Source of the DNA: Hypericum androsaemum
Taxonomy: Eukaryota; Streptophyta; Magnoliopsida; Malpighiales; Hypericaceae
DNA: 64,000 nt
Assembly: GCA_963995505.1 (NCBI GenBank)
Contig: OZ023192.1
Location: forward strand, 2,386,001 to 2,450,000
Direction of reading: 5' to 3'
The position numbers and the translations under genes were made by a program. This document shows, one piece after another, positions 43,385 through 52,783 of the stretch (positions within the stretch are counted from its first letter, which is position 1; the number at the start of each line of letters is the position of its first letter). The notes under the pieces are model-generated. The model was not told where the DNA came from. It did no database searches and saw only the letters and a program-made list of their open reading frames with translations.

Positions 43385-44245
43385 ATGGCTCACCACCAAC
43401 AACCATCCTCTTTCACTGTCGATCGAGTTCGCCGCCCATGGAGTCCTGAGGAGGACGCCCGTTTGAGGTTCATGGTAAAAGAAAATGGCCCCTATAATTG
43501 GTCAAATATAGCCTCGTTTATCCCAGGCCGGACCGCTAAGTCCTGCCGCCTCCGATGGTGCAACCAGTTGTCGCCAACACTGGTGCACGCGCCATTTAGT
43601 CAGGAGGAGGATGAAATGATTGTTAATGCCCACAAACAATATGGCAACAAGTGGGCGACCATCGCGAGGCACCTTGTTGGGAGAAGCGATAACGCGGTCA
43701 AAAACCGCTGGCATGCAACCCTAAAGCGGAAGCTCTTACGTGGTGGCTTGCTTAGGCGCAACAATGTTCCAAATGGGAATCCTGCAATGGTAGAGCACCC
43801 GATGACCTTGAAAGGGTACAACCTCGATCCAAATGGGAATTTAGAATTTGCAGCGCCACCACTGACCTTCTTAGGGTACAACGTCGTTCCAGATGGGAAT
43901 GATGCAATGGTAGTGCCGCCAGTGACCTACCACGGGCTCAACGCTGTTCCAGATTGGAATGCTTCAATGGTTGCACCGCCGCTGACCAACGAGCAGATGT
44001 ATGCGCCGATGACGGCTAACATTAGCAGAATGATGCAAGACGGCACCGTTTCGACCGAACTCTCCCTCTTCGCATCTGGAGTGGAAAGAGAGATGGGAGA
44101 GGCAGCGGTGGCGATGGCTAGTGCTGAGCCGGCGCCGGCTGAAGGGGACGACTGGATCATAAGGGAATTAATGAGGAATGATATGGCGGGATGGTCTCGT
44201 GAAGACGGACGTCCATCGACTAACATCCATAATCGTGGGTTTTAA
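43385..44245 (+). CDS. R2R3-MYB transcription factor, copy 2
   Basis: Intronless 286-aa protein nearly identical to copy 3 (six differences). R2 begins RVRRPWSPEEDARL, where the nearly invariant Gly before Pro-Trp is Arg (GGC to CGC compared with copy 3). The rest of R2 (NWSNIASFIPGRTAKSCRLR) and R3 (APFSQEEDEMIVNAH, NKWATIARHLVGRSDNAVKN) are intact. After KRKLLRGG come four ~22-residue repeats with the core PNGN/PDGN-AMV-PP-T--GYN, against two shorter ones in copy 1. The C-terminus has TVSTELSLFASGVE and WIIRELMRNDMAGWS. It lies between the two inverted arms. The domain type suggests a subgroup 22-like regulator; whether the Gly-to-Arg change weakens DNA binding cannot be judged from sequence. 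Confidence 0.93.
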   Translation: MAHHQQPSSFTVDRVRRPWSPEEDARLRFMVKENGPYNWSNIASFIPGRTAKSCRLRWCNQLSPTLVHAPFSQEEDEMIVNAHKQYGNKWATIARHLVGRSDNAVKNRWHATLKRKLLRGGLLRRNNVPNGNPAMVEHPMTLKGYNLDPNGNLEFAAPPLTFLGYNVVPDGNDAMVVPPVTYHGLNAVPDWNASMVAPPLTNEQMYAPMTANISRMMQDGTVSTELSLFASGVEREMGEAAVAMASAEPAPAEGDDWIIRELMRNDMAGWSREDGRPSTNIHNRGF

Positions 44246-44416
44246 TGTTGGTTTAAATGTTCTCATTTTAAAATCCTCAATTATGTATCTTTTACTATAT
44301 ATGGCTATTTAATAAGAACGTGAACAAAAAAATATCGTTGTTAAACAAAGGGGTGACGATATGGATTTGGTCATTAGTTGTCAATTTCTCGGTTAATAGT
44401 TTCTCAAGTTTAATTA

Positions 44417-44969
44417 GTATACTTAGGGTGTGCATTCGGTATTTACCAAATATCAAATTTATCGAATATCGAAATGCTAAAAAAAACTCTACCGATCCCG
44501 ATCCTGAATAATATTCGGTAATTTTGGTATTTACCATATTAAATTTTGGTAAATTCAGTATTTACCAAATTTACCAGAATTTTTGGAAAAATTATAATTT
44601 ATTATTATATTTAATTCAAAAATATAAATATAGTTTCAATAAACACAAATTTAATCTAATAAGTACAAGTTCATTAAATCTAATTAGTATAAACTCTATT
44701 AGAGCATCAACTTTTTGACGAGGCCAATGAATTTTTTGATAAGTTATCTATAATTTGACTTATATATTTATTAATATACATGGTAAATTACCATTTCTGT
44801 AACTTCGGTAAAATATCAGTATTTATCAAAATTTATCAAATACTGATATTTATCGAATTTTTCAAAAGCCTCTTACCGAATACCGATTACCTATCTCAAA
44901 CTACCGATTACCGAAATTTTACCGAATTTATCAAATTTTAATTATCATTTGCTCACCCCTAAGTATACT
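44417..44969. mobile_element. hAT-type MITE downstream of MYB copy 2
   Basis: Body 44425-44961 (537 bp), with termini tagggtgtgcattcgg and the reverse complement of taggggtgagcaaatg. It is flanked by the exact 8-bp duplication agtatact (44417-44424, 44962-44969). The interior is AT-rich, with many ttaccaaat/ttatcgaat motifs in both orientations. The same insertion with the same TSD is at 60129-60691, so it predates the segmental duplication. Confidence 0.9.
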
Positions 44970-45815
44970 ATCACCAACTAATTAGTCGTGTTAAGTCCAA
45001 GAAAAATGACAATACTTTTCAAAGTTTCACTCAATTCAAAGGCGGCGAAGAATATAAAAGGATTGTGAAAATCCGAGATAACTATGCCTTTTTTAATTAT
45101 GCGGACCAAACACAAACATGTTTTGTATTTCCTTTTACAAAGTCATCTCTGTAACTCTTACTCATTATCAGTGTCCCCTTGACCTTAGTTTATGGTCGTT
45201 AAAAAATACTTAGAACCAAAGTTTTTAAGGAAAAAAAATCTCACTATCTACGAATTCAGAATATTTTATGGATATTACTTATTACATTTAGAATAAAATG
45301 TAATTAGTCCAATAAAATTTAATAAATAATTACTACTAAATTGAAATACCAATTATGAATACAGAAGAAATAAAACAAAATCGAAATTCTTGTTAATCTT
45401 GTTTTTTATAAGTGAAGTTTCTAACTCGTCCAAAAACTACCAAAAGGTAATTATACAGTAATTACATTAACTGTACAACACAAACATTCCAAAAATATCT
45501 CCAAAAGTACCACGTAACAACTTAATCGAAGTCTAGACACTAATTACACCTTAAAAACATTCCTAATTCCCAGTTAGTATTGGTTCACCTTAATTATGGG
45601 GGTTTTTAGATTTTTGTTTGAGACTTCCCCCTTGTCGCAGCCCTAACAGCTTGAAGAAGATTTGGAGCATCTCCTCTAAAGTCATACCCATCGTCACGAT
45701 CAAACTCCAAACCGCTTTTGCACGCTCCTCCGTACAAAATTTATCTAGCTCATCACTTCTAAGTGATGTTGACGTGATAGGAGTGTCACCAAAGCGTCTA
45801 TTTGGGGCTTTATCA
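44970..45815. other. MYB copy 2 downstream region
   Basis: Closely matched at 60700-61548. AT-rich. From about 45618 the minus strand reads decayed coding-like phrases in line with the adjacent 97-aa frame. No gene supported. Confidence 0.45.
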
Positions 45816-46109
45816 TCAAATTGCGTATTGGAAGCTTCTGAAGATCGGTCGCTTTGCTCCTTTTTTTACTAGCCCAACAACTTGATAATGGATTGACTTG
45901 CCTGTACCAGTTGCATCTTCGAAGTCCTCAACAATAATAGCTACTTCTTCCACTTGCCTCACGTCTACCACATCCTCACAAGCAACAATGAGTTGCCCTT
46001 CAGACACAACAAAACCTTCAGCAACATTAAGAACTTCTTCTACATGCATCCTATCCAATCCAGGAAACCTCTTACTCATCACCAACATGCCAATCAGGTC
46101 TAGAGCCAT
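45816..46109 (-). CDS. Hypothetical 97-aa protein (copy 1)
   Basis: The minus-strand frame MALDLIGMLVMSKRFPGLDR...PIFRSFQYAI-stop is conserved in the duplicate at 61549-61842 with three or so changes. A good TATA box (tataaatagacc on the minus strand) lies about 70 bp upstream, near 46175. The product is acidic and Val-rich (VDVRQVEEVAIIVEDFEDAT), with no signal peptide or TM segment. I do not recognise a family. Coding-like sequence continues downstream in another frame (FDDKAPNRRFGDTPI on the minus strand), so it may be the 5' part of a frameshifted larger gene or transposon ORF. Existence as a real gene is uncertain. Confidence 0.35.
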   Translation of the reverse strand: MALDLIGMLVMSKRFPGLDRMHVEEVLNVAEGFVVSEGQLIVACEDVVDVRQVEEVAIIVEDFEDATGTGKSIHYQVVGLVKKGAKRPIFRSFQYAI

Positions 46110-46227
46110 CTATATAACCAACCGCACACTTTGATTTATTATATTATTGAGTTTCTCACTGACGTCGTCGGTCTATTTATACGACGTCAGTCTATTTATT
46201 CATGTAAATGACATACGTACCCTTAAA

Positions 46228-46450
46228 AAAATATAGCTCTTCGGTCGGCTACAGGAGAAGATGACCATGGAAGACGAAGGTCGAGATAGGATGTCTTTTT
46301 GTTTTGCCGGAGATATAGCCAGAGAAGACGACCAGAAATGTCGTCGGAGAAGACGATGTGTTGCCGCATAAGGCAGAGGGGCGAAGGCCGAATAGAGTAT
46401 ATGTTTTTTTATTATTTAAATGTATGGACATATTAATCATTTTCATGATT
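46228..46450. repeat. tcggtcggctac repeat block, copy 1 of 3
   Basis: A ~220-bp block beginning ctcttcggtcggctacagga, with gccggagatatagcc and gtcgtcggagaagacg, present also at about 52347-52560 and 61946-62165. It is followed in all three by the same AT-rich tail up to aaaataatattgttg. It is the shared backbone whose copies serve as empty-site controls for the MULEs. Confidence 0.8.
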
Positions 46451-46784
46451 AAAATATGATAATTAGATCGATGCCGTTATCAAGGAACTCGAGAGTATAA
46501 TAAAACCAAATACGAAGATGATAAAATTATTTTTCAAAAATGATGGACCCTAGAAAAGATAGTAACAAACATAGGGACCTAAGAATAATTTACCCTTAAA
46601 AAAATTTATCCGATTGGAAAATGAACTAATCGGATCAACTTGTTAGTATCAAGAAAATAAATACAGCAAAACTTTTTTAAAATAATATTGTTGAGACCAA
46701 AAAAAATTATTACTTCAAAAATGTAATATTATTCTATTTACCTACTTTATTTGCCAAGATCAGATTAATGACATTGTCATTTTT

Positions 46785-47347
46785 AAGGATAAATTATCTA
46801 CAGGTCCCTCTATTTTGGCAAATTTACATGTAGGTCCTTACTTTTTCGAAACACCTATTTCTGTCCTCCAAGTTTGAAAAAATACACCTCTCAGGTCTCT
46901 ACCGGGTCCATCGATAATGTCAGCGGTCAACATAATTCTTTTTATGACCATTATACCCTTCGAAAGAAATTAAGATAAAACAAAAAATCCCAACTTTTGT
47001 TGACCGAGGAGGACGGCCCTCTGCCACCGTCCCCACTCCTGTTGCCAGTGCCGAAATCGACCCACAACAACACCAACCTCAACACCTGCCTACCCAGACC
47101 AGCCTCGGCTACTCCCTCCACCTCTCACTCCTCCACCCAACCACCGGCCCACCTGTCCTGCTCCGTCGTCTCCGTCTCGTTTCATCTCCATCTCGCAGAA
47201 CTAACATACCAATCCATCTACAACTTAAAAACCCACAACCGGATCTGAAAAAAAGACGTCGTGCTCCCGACCCTTTCTTCCCGAGCCGATCTCCTCCTTC
47301 TTTCTCGGCGAGACTTCCCCTTCTGCCCTAGCCGACCTCTCCCTTCT
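46785..47347. mobile_element. Left part of a long-TIR (MULE-like) element, truncated
   Basis: Begins aaggataaattatctacaggtccctc, with further aggtcc blocks, and goes on into a GC-rich interior, as in the complete relative at 62505-63755. Similarity stops at about 47347, so the right half and right TIR are missing. Not mobile on its own. Confidence 0.7.
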
Positions 47348-48049
47348 CATTTTTGACTTTTTAATTTTTAGTGATTTACCATGTGAGATAATTGAAAAGT
47401 TATGTCCTAGTCAAAAGTAAAAGTTGTTTTGATTCTTTTATAATTAAACTACAATTTGTTTTGCTTAAACATCATTGTTATTCATTGAATAGTCTGAAAT
47501 TTGATTTTTTCACACTTTTTACTGTTAAAAGTAAAAAAAAACACTTTCCCACTCAAACATTGAAAAATATTTTCTGTTGTTTTGGTCTATTCCACAATAC
47601 ACCCCAATTTTCTAGATTTGCTATTCCAACTTCAGTTTAGGTGCAAATAATTTTAGTTATGAAATTTTATTACTCAAAATTGACATTTAAACGTCAAAAT
47701 AGGTAGTTTATTTTGGTCTTGCGAAAAATACTTAAATTTGACATTAAATGTCGAATGTTAGAAGTATGGTCTTCAAAAGTCCAAATAATTGACATTTGGT
47801 TTTTAACGTCAATTTTTTGACATCTATGAACAAATATGATTCAACAGTTTGTATACTTTCGTATCTTCAACAAAATGATATTGTTCAATGTATGTCCTGT
47901 CTAGACACCACATAACAAATGGATGTACCGAATAGAAACACTTAGATATATCATAAAAAAATACAAGTCTCACATTGCAACACTAAGCCTTTGATGCAAT
48001 ATATAAATAAAAATTTTCTCTCACTTAGTGAAAAGAAAAATGTGATCGT
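47348..48049. other. Breakpoint spacer, no gene seen
   Basis: AT-rich DNA between the end of the direct duplication and the start of arm B. It contains several ttgaca-ttaaatgtcaa type short palindromes (about 47680-47825), perhaps a decayed MITE. No coding frame of note. Confidence 0.45.
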
Positions 48050-49339
48050 CATACCATGATTACTATGGAGATGCAGCGAGCAAGTGTCATACGAAATCCA
48101 ATGTGTGTGAAGGGAGTTATATGAGATCGTGTGGGTTTGATACAGCTGGAAGGAAGTCTCGTATGGAGGTGACTCAGGTTGATCTGCGCAGGCAGGCTCA
48201 AGCATCAGTTTCAGGAGGTGGGCAGCAAACTTCCAATTTATCTAAAGGCAACGAGATGTGAATCAATGGAACAACAACGGTTAGTGAAGAAGGAGCGGCC
48301 AAGGGCAAGCAGTATTTGCCTTGGTGCACTCAAATGAGGCAATGGTCAGCTCTAGCAGGGATCCATGGATATTGCAAGTTTCTCTTTTAGAACCGGTGTA
48401 TAAGGAAAACTATTTTTCAGCTATCATCGATGAGAGCTACCACAGAGAACAGACATGGCATGCAAAAGGATCTCTTTCATAGTCCGGATTACGATGCCAA
48501 AAGGCACCAAGCCTTGGTCATTGCAAGAGCTGTGTGGTTTACTCTTGAAGTTATGGCCAACGAAGGCGCCTTGGATGATCGCAATCAAATTTGGAAAAAT
48601 ATAGCTTAAAGGTTGAGTCCCGGGATGATTTTTCTCATGCCTTGATCCGTGACTTTCTGCCTACGAAAATATCCACCTCTCTTTCAAAGTTTAGGTAAAG
48701 TTAAGCGGCCTAAGCCTTGAACATCAGCATTCTCCGATAATTTTTTATTTTGCTAGAGCTTTTTGTAATCCCATCATAGCTGACTTTGATGCTTTGAACC
48801 GTAGCTATAATCATTATGTACGGGTCTCGGTAGAGGTGGATTAATCTAAAACCATGTAGGATAAAATTATGCTAGAGCGCCCTGGCAAGAGCTCGTGGTG
48901 GGGTAGTATATGAAAATTCGCTTGAATTCTACTCTCCGTGCAAGATTACTGGCCATCTCTTATCTCAATGCTAGAAAAATCATGATTTCTTAGTGAGCCT
49001 GGGCGAGGGGAAATGCACACAAAACTCAGGGGGTGGGATGCAAGTAGCGGGCCTGCTCTGCAATTACAATTAGACCCGAAAGGAGTTAAAAGAGGGGCAC
49101 ACATATTGAAGTTGATCATAATGATAAGAGGTCCAATAAGAAGAATCTAGTGAGGAGGGAGACATTTAAGTCCAAAACTGATATTGCACCTGTCATGACG
49201 GCGGGTGCTTTTGATATCCTAACATGTGAGTAGGAACACAAGGAAAAGATTGAAGCACATACTGATGTGAGGGCTGAAGGCCGAGTCGAGGCAGTTTGTG
49301 TGTGAATGCAGGCAAGCTTGTATGGGATAATTTTGTCCC

Positions 49340-50055
49340 ACCTATATCTGTGGTGAAGAGACGGCGCTTTTGAAAAGTCTCGAAGGAAGGCAAGGGAAAT
49401 CAAGATTGAAGCCACAATTTCCTACAAATGCAGGCTTGTATGGCTATCCTACCACTGTTACAAATGTGGAAAGTGTTGCTGTCTCTCCCACTATTTTAAG
49501 GCGCGGGTGTGATACCCTGTTGACGATATGTTCTGTCTGAAACACTTAAGTGATTTGATTGGTATTATCCATATCAACAAGGTGCACCTTCTTTTCGGGC
49601 ACATATCTTGAGAGAACTCAAAGGTTAAACGTTCTTGGTCTGGAGAAGAATCAGGATGGATGACCTCTTGAGAAGTTTTCAGGATGGGTGCGAGCGAGGA
49701 CAAAGCACGATGGAAAAGACTCGTGTTAGTCTGTGGAGACAGTCGGTCAGATCACAGGACGTTACAGCAGGCCTGAGTGGTTTGCAAGTTTCGGTAGGAA
49801 GAACAACTCTGGCACAAAATTGTTTTGTGTACCAGGTTATGTTAACAAGCCGTGCACTGTTGAAGAGGAGATGAGCATTCCTCTGAAAGAGCTCATAGAA
49901 AGGCATTGTGGATGTGTTCGATGTGGATGGGATAATTTATTGGCCGTAATACCAGGAGGTTCTCCTATACCGTTGCTTCCCAAGCACATTTGTGGCGATG
50001 TATCGATGGACTATGATGCACTTAAGGTCGTTATGATGTGGAATTCTCAACAGAG
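49340..50055 (+). pseudogene. NDUFV1-like (complex I 51-kDa subunit) pseudogene, arm B
   Basis: The plus strand reads [40 protein letters not shown] and PTILRRG, then a 259-bp solo LTR, then [40 protein letters not shown] and [19 protein letters not shown]. This is the central part of the NADH/FMN-binding 51-kDa subunit of mitochondrial complex I. The open frame 49733-50062 is the right half. N-terminal targeting and FMN-binding parts and the C-terminal FeS region are absent, and two of the conserved glycines (GGVRGG) read Cys (GCVRCG). No intron is visible within the match, so it may be a processed or transposon-borne fragment. Confidence 0.86.
49503..49771 (+). mobile_element. Cassandra solo LTR
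   Basis: 259-bp LTR (49508-49766), tgtgatac...cgttaca, flanked by gcggg (49503-49507) and gcagg (49767-49771). Joining the flanks restores the codons Arg-Arg-Gly-Pro-Glu-Trp of NDUFV1. It carries the 5S-rRNA-like stretch aggatggatgacctcttgag at about 49652-49671. Product of LTR-LTR recombination at the site where arm A keeps the full element. Confidence 0.9.
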
Positions 50056-51245
50056 TGAGTGATCTGGGTGCCTATTGTGGGCGCTCATATTTGTAGATGA
50101 AGTATTAATTATTGACGAGATTTAGGTTTCTCTTGACTACTTGTGAGATAGTTTGAGTATAGATGTCCTATGAGAGTTTGAATGACTCTATACTTTTCTT
50201 TTCTTTTTTAATCATAGAGGTCTCTCTATTTAAAAAAAAAGAGAAGTTTTTAAGGACAAATTGTCCTATGGCGCTCGTGTTTGGTCAAATGAGTGAATGA
50301 CGGATGAAATCTGTTCGAAAATTTCGTTATTCTTTATAGTTGATATTACTTTCTTCATTTAAAAAGACCCAATTGTCCCACGGACCTATCGACAAAGACA
50401 ACGGTGGTCTTTTCGGCTGTTTTTTTATTTAATCTTCTACTTTCCCATTCAGTTTTATTAATTAATTGAAGAAAATAATAGTGATAGTAATACTGAATCG
50501 AAGGATGTTCTTCGAAGTAATAGTGATTTTCTATTTATTTACACCACGACGAAGGATGTTTCCCATTTGTGACATTAACTCTAGGATGGTCCTTTTGAAA
50601 GGTCCAAAATATTTCTTCGAATGTATGGAAACAAATTAGTAACATCCAAATTCCGGTCTTATATTTAATCATGTGATGTATGATTATATCTCTGAATCTC
50701 AATTCATAGTATATATTAATACATAATTTTTATTTTTCTGTAGAATCGTAGTTGTGCGTTATATTAATAAAAATTCAGACTTGGACTCAAATTGAGAAGG
50801 TATCATTTTTCTGGTGTTGAGTGGAATTAGTTCCTAATGGGACTCAACACAAACGTCACATTTTTTAAAAGATAATAAAAAAATCGTACTAATCTCATAA
50901 AATTTCCAGATAATCTCGTTAGCTCATTTTCTCTCATCTCTTCAATTGCTCATAAACCACGACGTCCAAAAACTTCTCAAAATCCAACTTTACTGAGATG
51001 TCCATGGAGAATCTTATCTAAACTTCAAGACAATTAGATCACTAGCCAACCCAGGTAAAGTTTTTTTAGAACGATATATATTTTATTTCAATGCAAAAGA
51101 AACTCCACTCGAAGACAAAAGGTATTTAGCTTAATAGCATAGAGGATTTGAGGTTCGGGTTCAAACTCTAATAAAGTATAATTATGTCGAGATTTCCATT
51201 AATCTATTGTAGAAAGATCCGGCTTCTCTGTGGATCTCTAACTAA

Positions 51246-51686
51246 AAGAAAGAAAATTAGTTTCATTTTTTTGGTTTAGAATTACTTGGTATCCGGTTCA
51301 CTAGACCGACTAATTCAAATTTGAGCCTAGTAGGACCTTTGAAAGGTGGCAAAACTCTCCCAAAAAATATTTAACAAAAAATTAGTTTCATGATAATATT
51401 GTTTTTAGAATTTCCCATTCTTTGAAAATGATTTTGCCATTTCCACATTTGATTTTATTATATTATCTAATTTTTGTTGATGTCATCGGTCCATATTTTT
51501 AATAAATGACTTATGTACCCTAAAAAATAATAAAAAATCAATAAAAAAATCAAATAAAATGTTTCTCAAAATTTCTAAAGACGAAGAGGAAACTTTCCGA
51601 CGCTTCGTCTTCGTCAAGATCTTCCTCGCTGGAGGTCCTCCTCCGCCTCTTGACGGAAGAGATGACCTATTTTTTTTAATATCAGA
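51246..51686. other. Intergenic, one dispersed-repeat copy
   Basis: At 51285-51385 a plus-strand copy of the aaatatttaac repeat (gactaattcaaatttgagcc, aggacctttgaaaggtggcaa). The rest is AT-rich without a gene. Reading 51559-51780 is open but has no recognisable domain. Confidence 0.5.
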
Positions 51687-52057
51687 GATCCACCTATTGA
51701 TATTATTGTTGTTCCTCGACGTGGAAAAACACAACTCTAAGCCCGTCTCGGATATTATTGTTTGTCGGAGATCCACCTAATGATGGACAAGGGAGTGCCA
51801 CGATGTGCACATCGCCAGGGGAAACATATATTCGTATATATATATATATATTGGTCAAGTAGGAAAGTCTAAGAACAACAAGACATCGCTGCTTATTGAT
51901 ACTAAGCAGCGATCCACCTATTGATATTATTGTTGTTCCTCGACGTGGAAAAACACAACTCTAAGCCCGTCTCGGATATTATTGTTTGTCGGAGATCCAC
52001 CTAATGATGGACAAGGGAGTGCCACGATGTGCACATCGCCAGGGGAAACATATATTC

Positions 52058-52114
<57 letters not shown>

Positions 52115-52168
52115 TCAAGTAGGAAAGTCTAAGAACAACAAGACATCGCTGCTTATTGATACTAACTG
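51687..52168. repeat. Tandem duplication with diverged TA microsatellite
   Basis: Two adjacent copies (51687-51910 and 51911-52168) of a ~220-bp unit beginning gatccacctattgatattat, with ttcctcgacgtggaaaaac, catcgccaggggaaac and gaacaacaagacatcgctgc. They are nearly identical except for the internal (ta)n run: about 20 bp in copy 1 (51833-51852) and about 54 bp in copy 2 (52058-52111). Confidence 0.92.
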
Positions 52169-52346
52169 AAATAGATAAGACACATCCAAGAAAGTATGTC
52201 AAGTTCACTTGGTAAAGGTATTTCAGGCTGCACATTTATGTTGATGGCTCTTCGTGGCGAAGATTTCTATTTGTAGATCCGGAAGATTGTAGATATGTTC
52301 AATTTCCATGGGTGTCCTTGACTGTTAGAACATGGAAACCCTTCCA

Positions 52347-52560
52347 AGCTGCTCTTCGGTCGGCTACTGGAGAAGATGACCATGGAAGACGACGAGGTCG
52401 AGATAGGATGTCTTTTTGTTTTGCCGGAGACATAGCCAGAGAAGACGACCGGAAATGTCGTCGGAGAAAACGATGCGTTGCCTCATAAGGCAGAGGGGCG
52501 AAGAGAGTATATATATTTTTTACTTTTTATTTAAATGTATGGACATAATAATCACTTTCA
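52347..52560. repeat. tcggtcggctac repeat block, copy 2 of 3
   Basis: Same block as at 46228 and 61946. Its downstream tail is interrupted at 52792 by the Pack-MULE and resumes at 54138. Confidence 0.8.
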
Positions 52561-52783
52561 TTATTAAAATATGATAAATAGATCGACGACGTTATCAAGA
52601 AATCTGAGAGTATAATAAAATTAAATACCGAAGAAGATAAAATTATTTACAAAAATGATGGACCCTAGAAGCGATAGTACCAAACATGGGGACCTAAGAA
52701 TAATTTTCCCTTATCTGATTGAAATATGAACTAATCAGATCAACTTGATAGTATAAAAAAATAAATGCAGTAAAACTTTTTTA

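Larger units (their letters stand above)
41908..47347. repeat. Direct segmental duplication, left copy
   Basis: About 5.4 kb, closely matching 57613-63060 in the same orientation. It includes the end of arm A, MYB copy 2, an hAT MITE, a 97-aa open frame and the left part of a long-TIR element. Similarity starts at ccgttgttgttc (41908 and 57613) and is lost at ctcccttct (about 47347 and 63062). Confidence 0.93.
48050..51245. repeat. Inverted duplication, arm B
   Basis: About 3.2 kb, reverse complement of arm A without the Copia and Helitron insertions and with a solo LTR in place of the full Cassandra element. Breaks at cataccatgatta (about 48055) and at ggatctctaac (about 51241). Confidence 0.88.

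Noticed and set aside
48050..49340. Possible Myb/SANT-like or transposon gene (phrases KGKQYLPWCTQM, RHQALVIARAVWFTLE)
   Set aside because: Reading is broken by many stops in both arms and I cannot match it firmly to a family; left as unclassified low-copy DNA.
51833..52111. CRISPR-like or regulatory array in the repeats near 52 kb
   Set aside because: A two-copy tandem duplication and TA microsatellite in a plant nuclear context.
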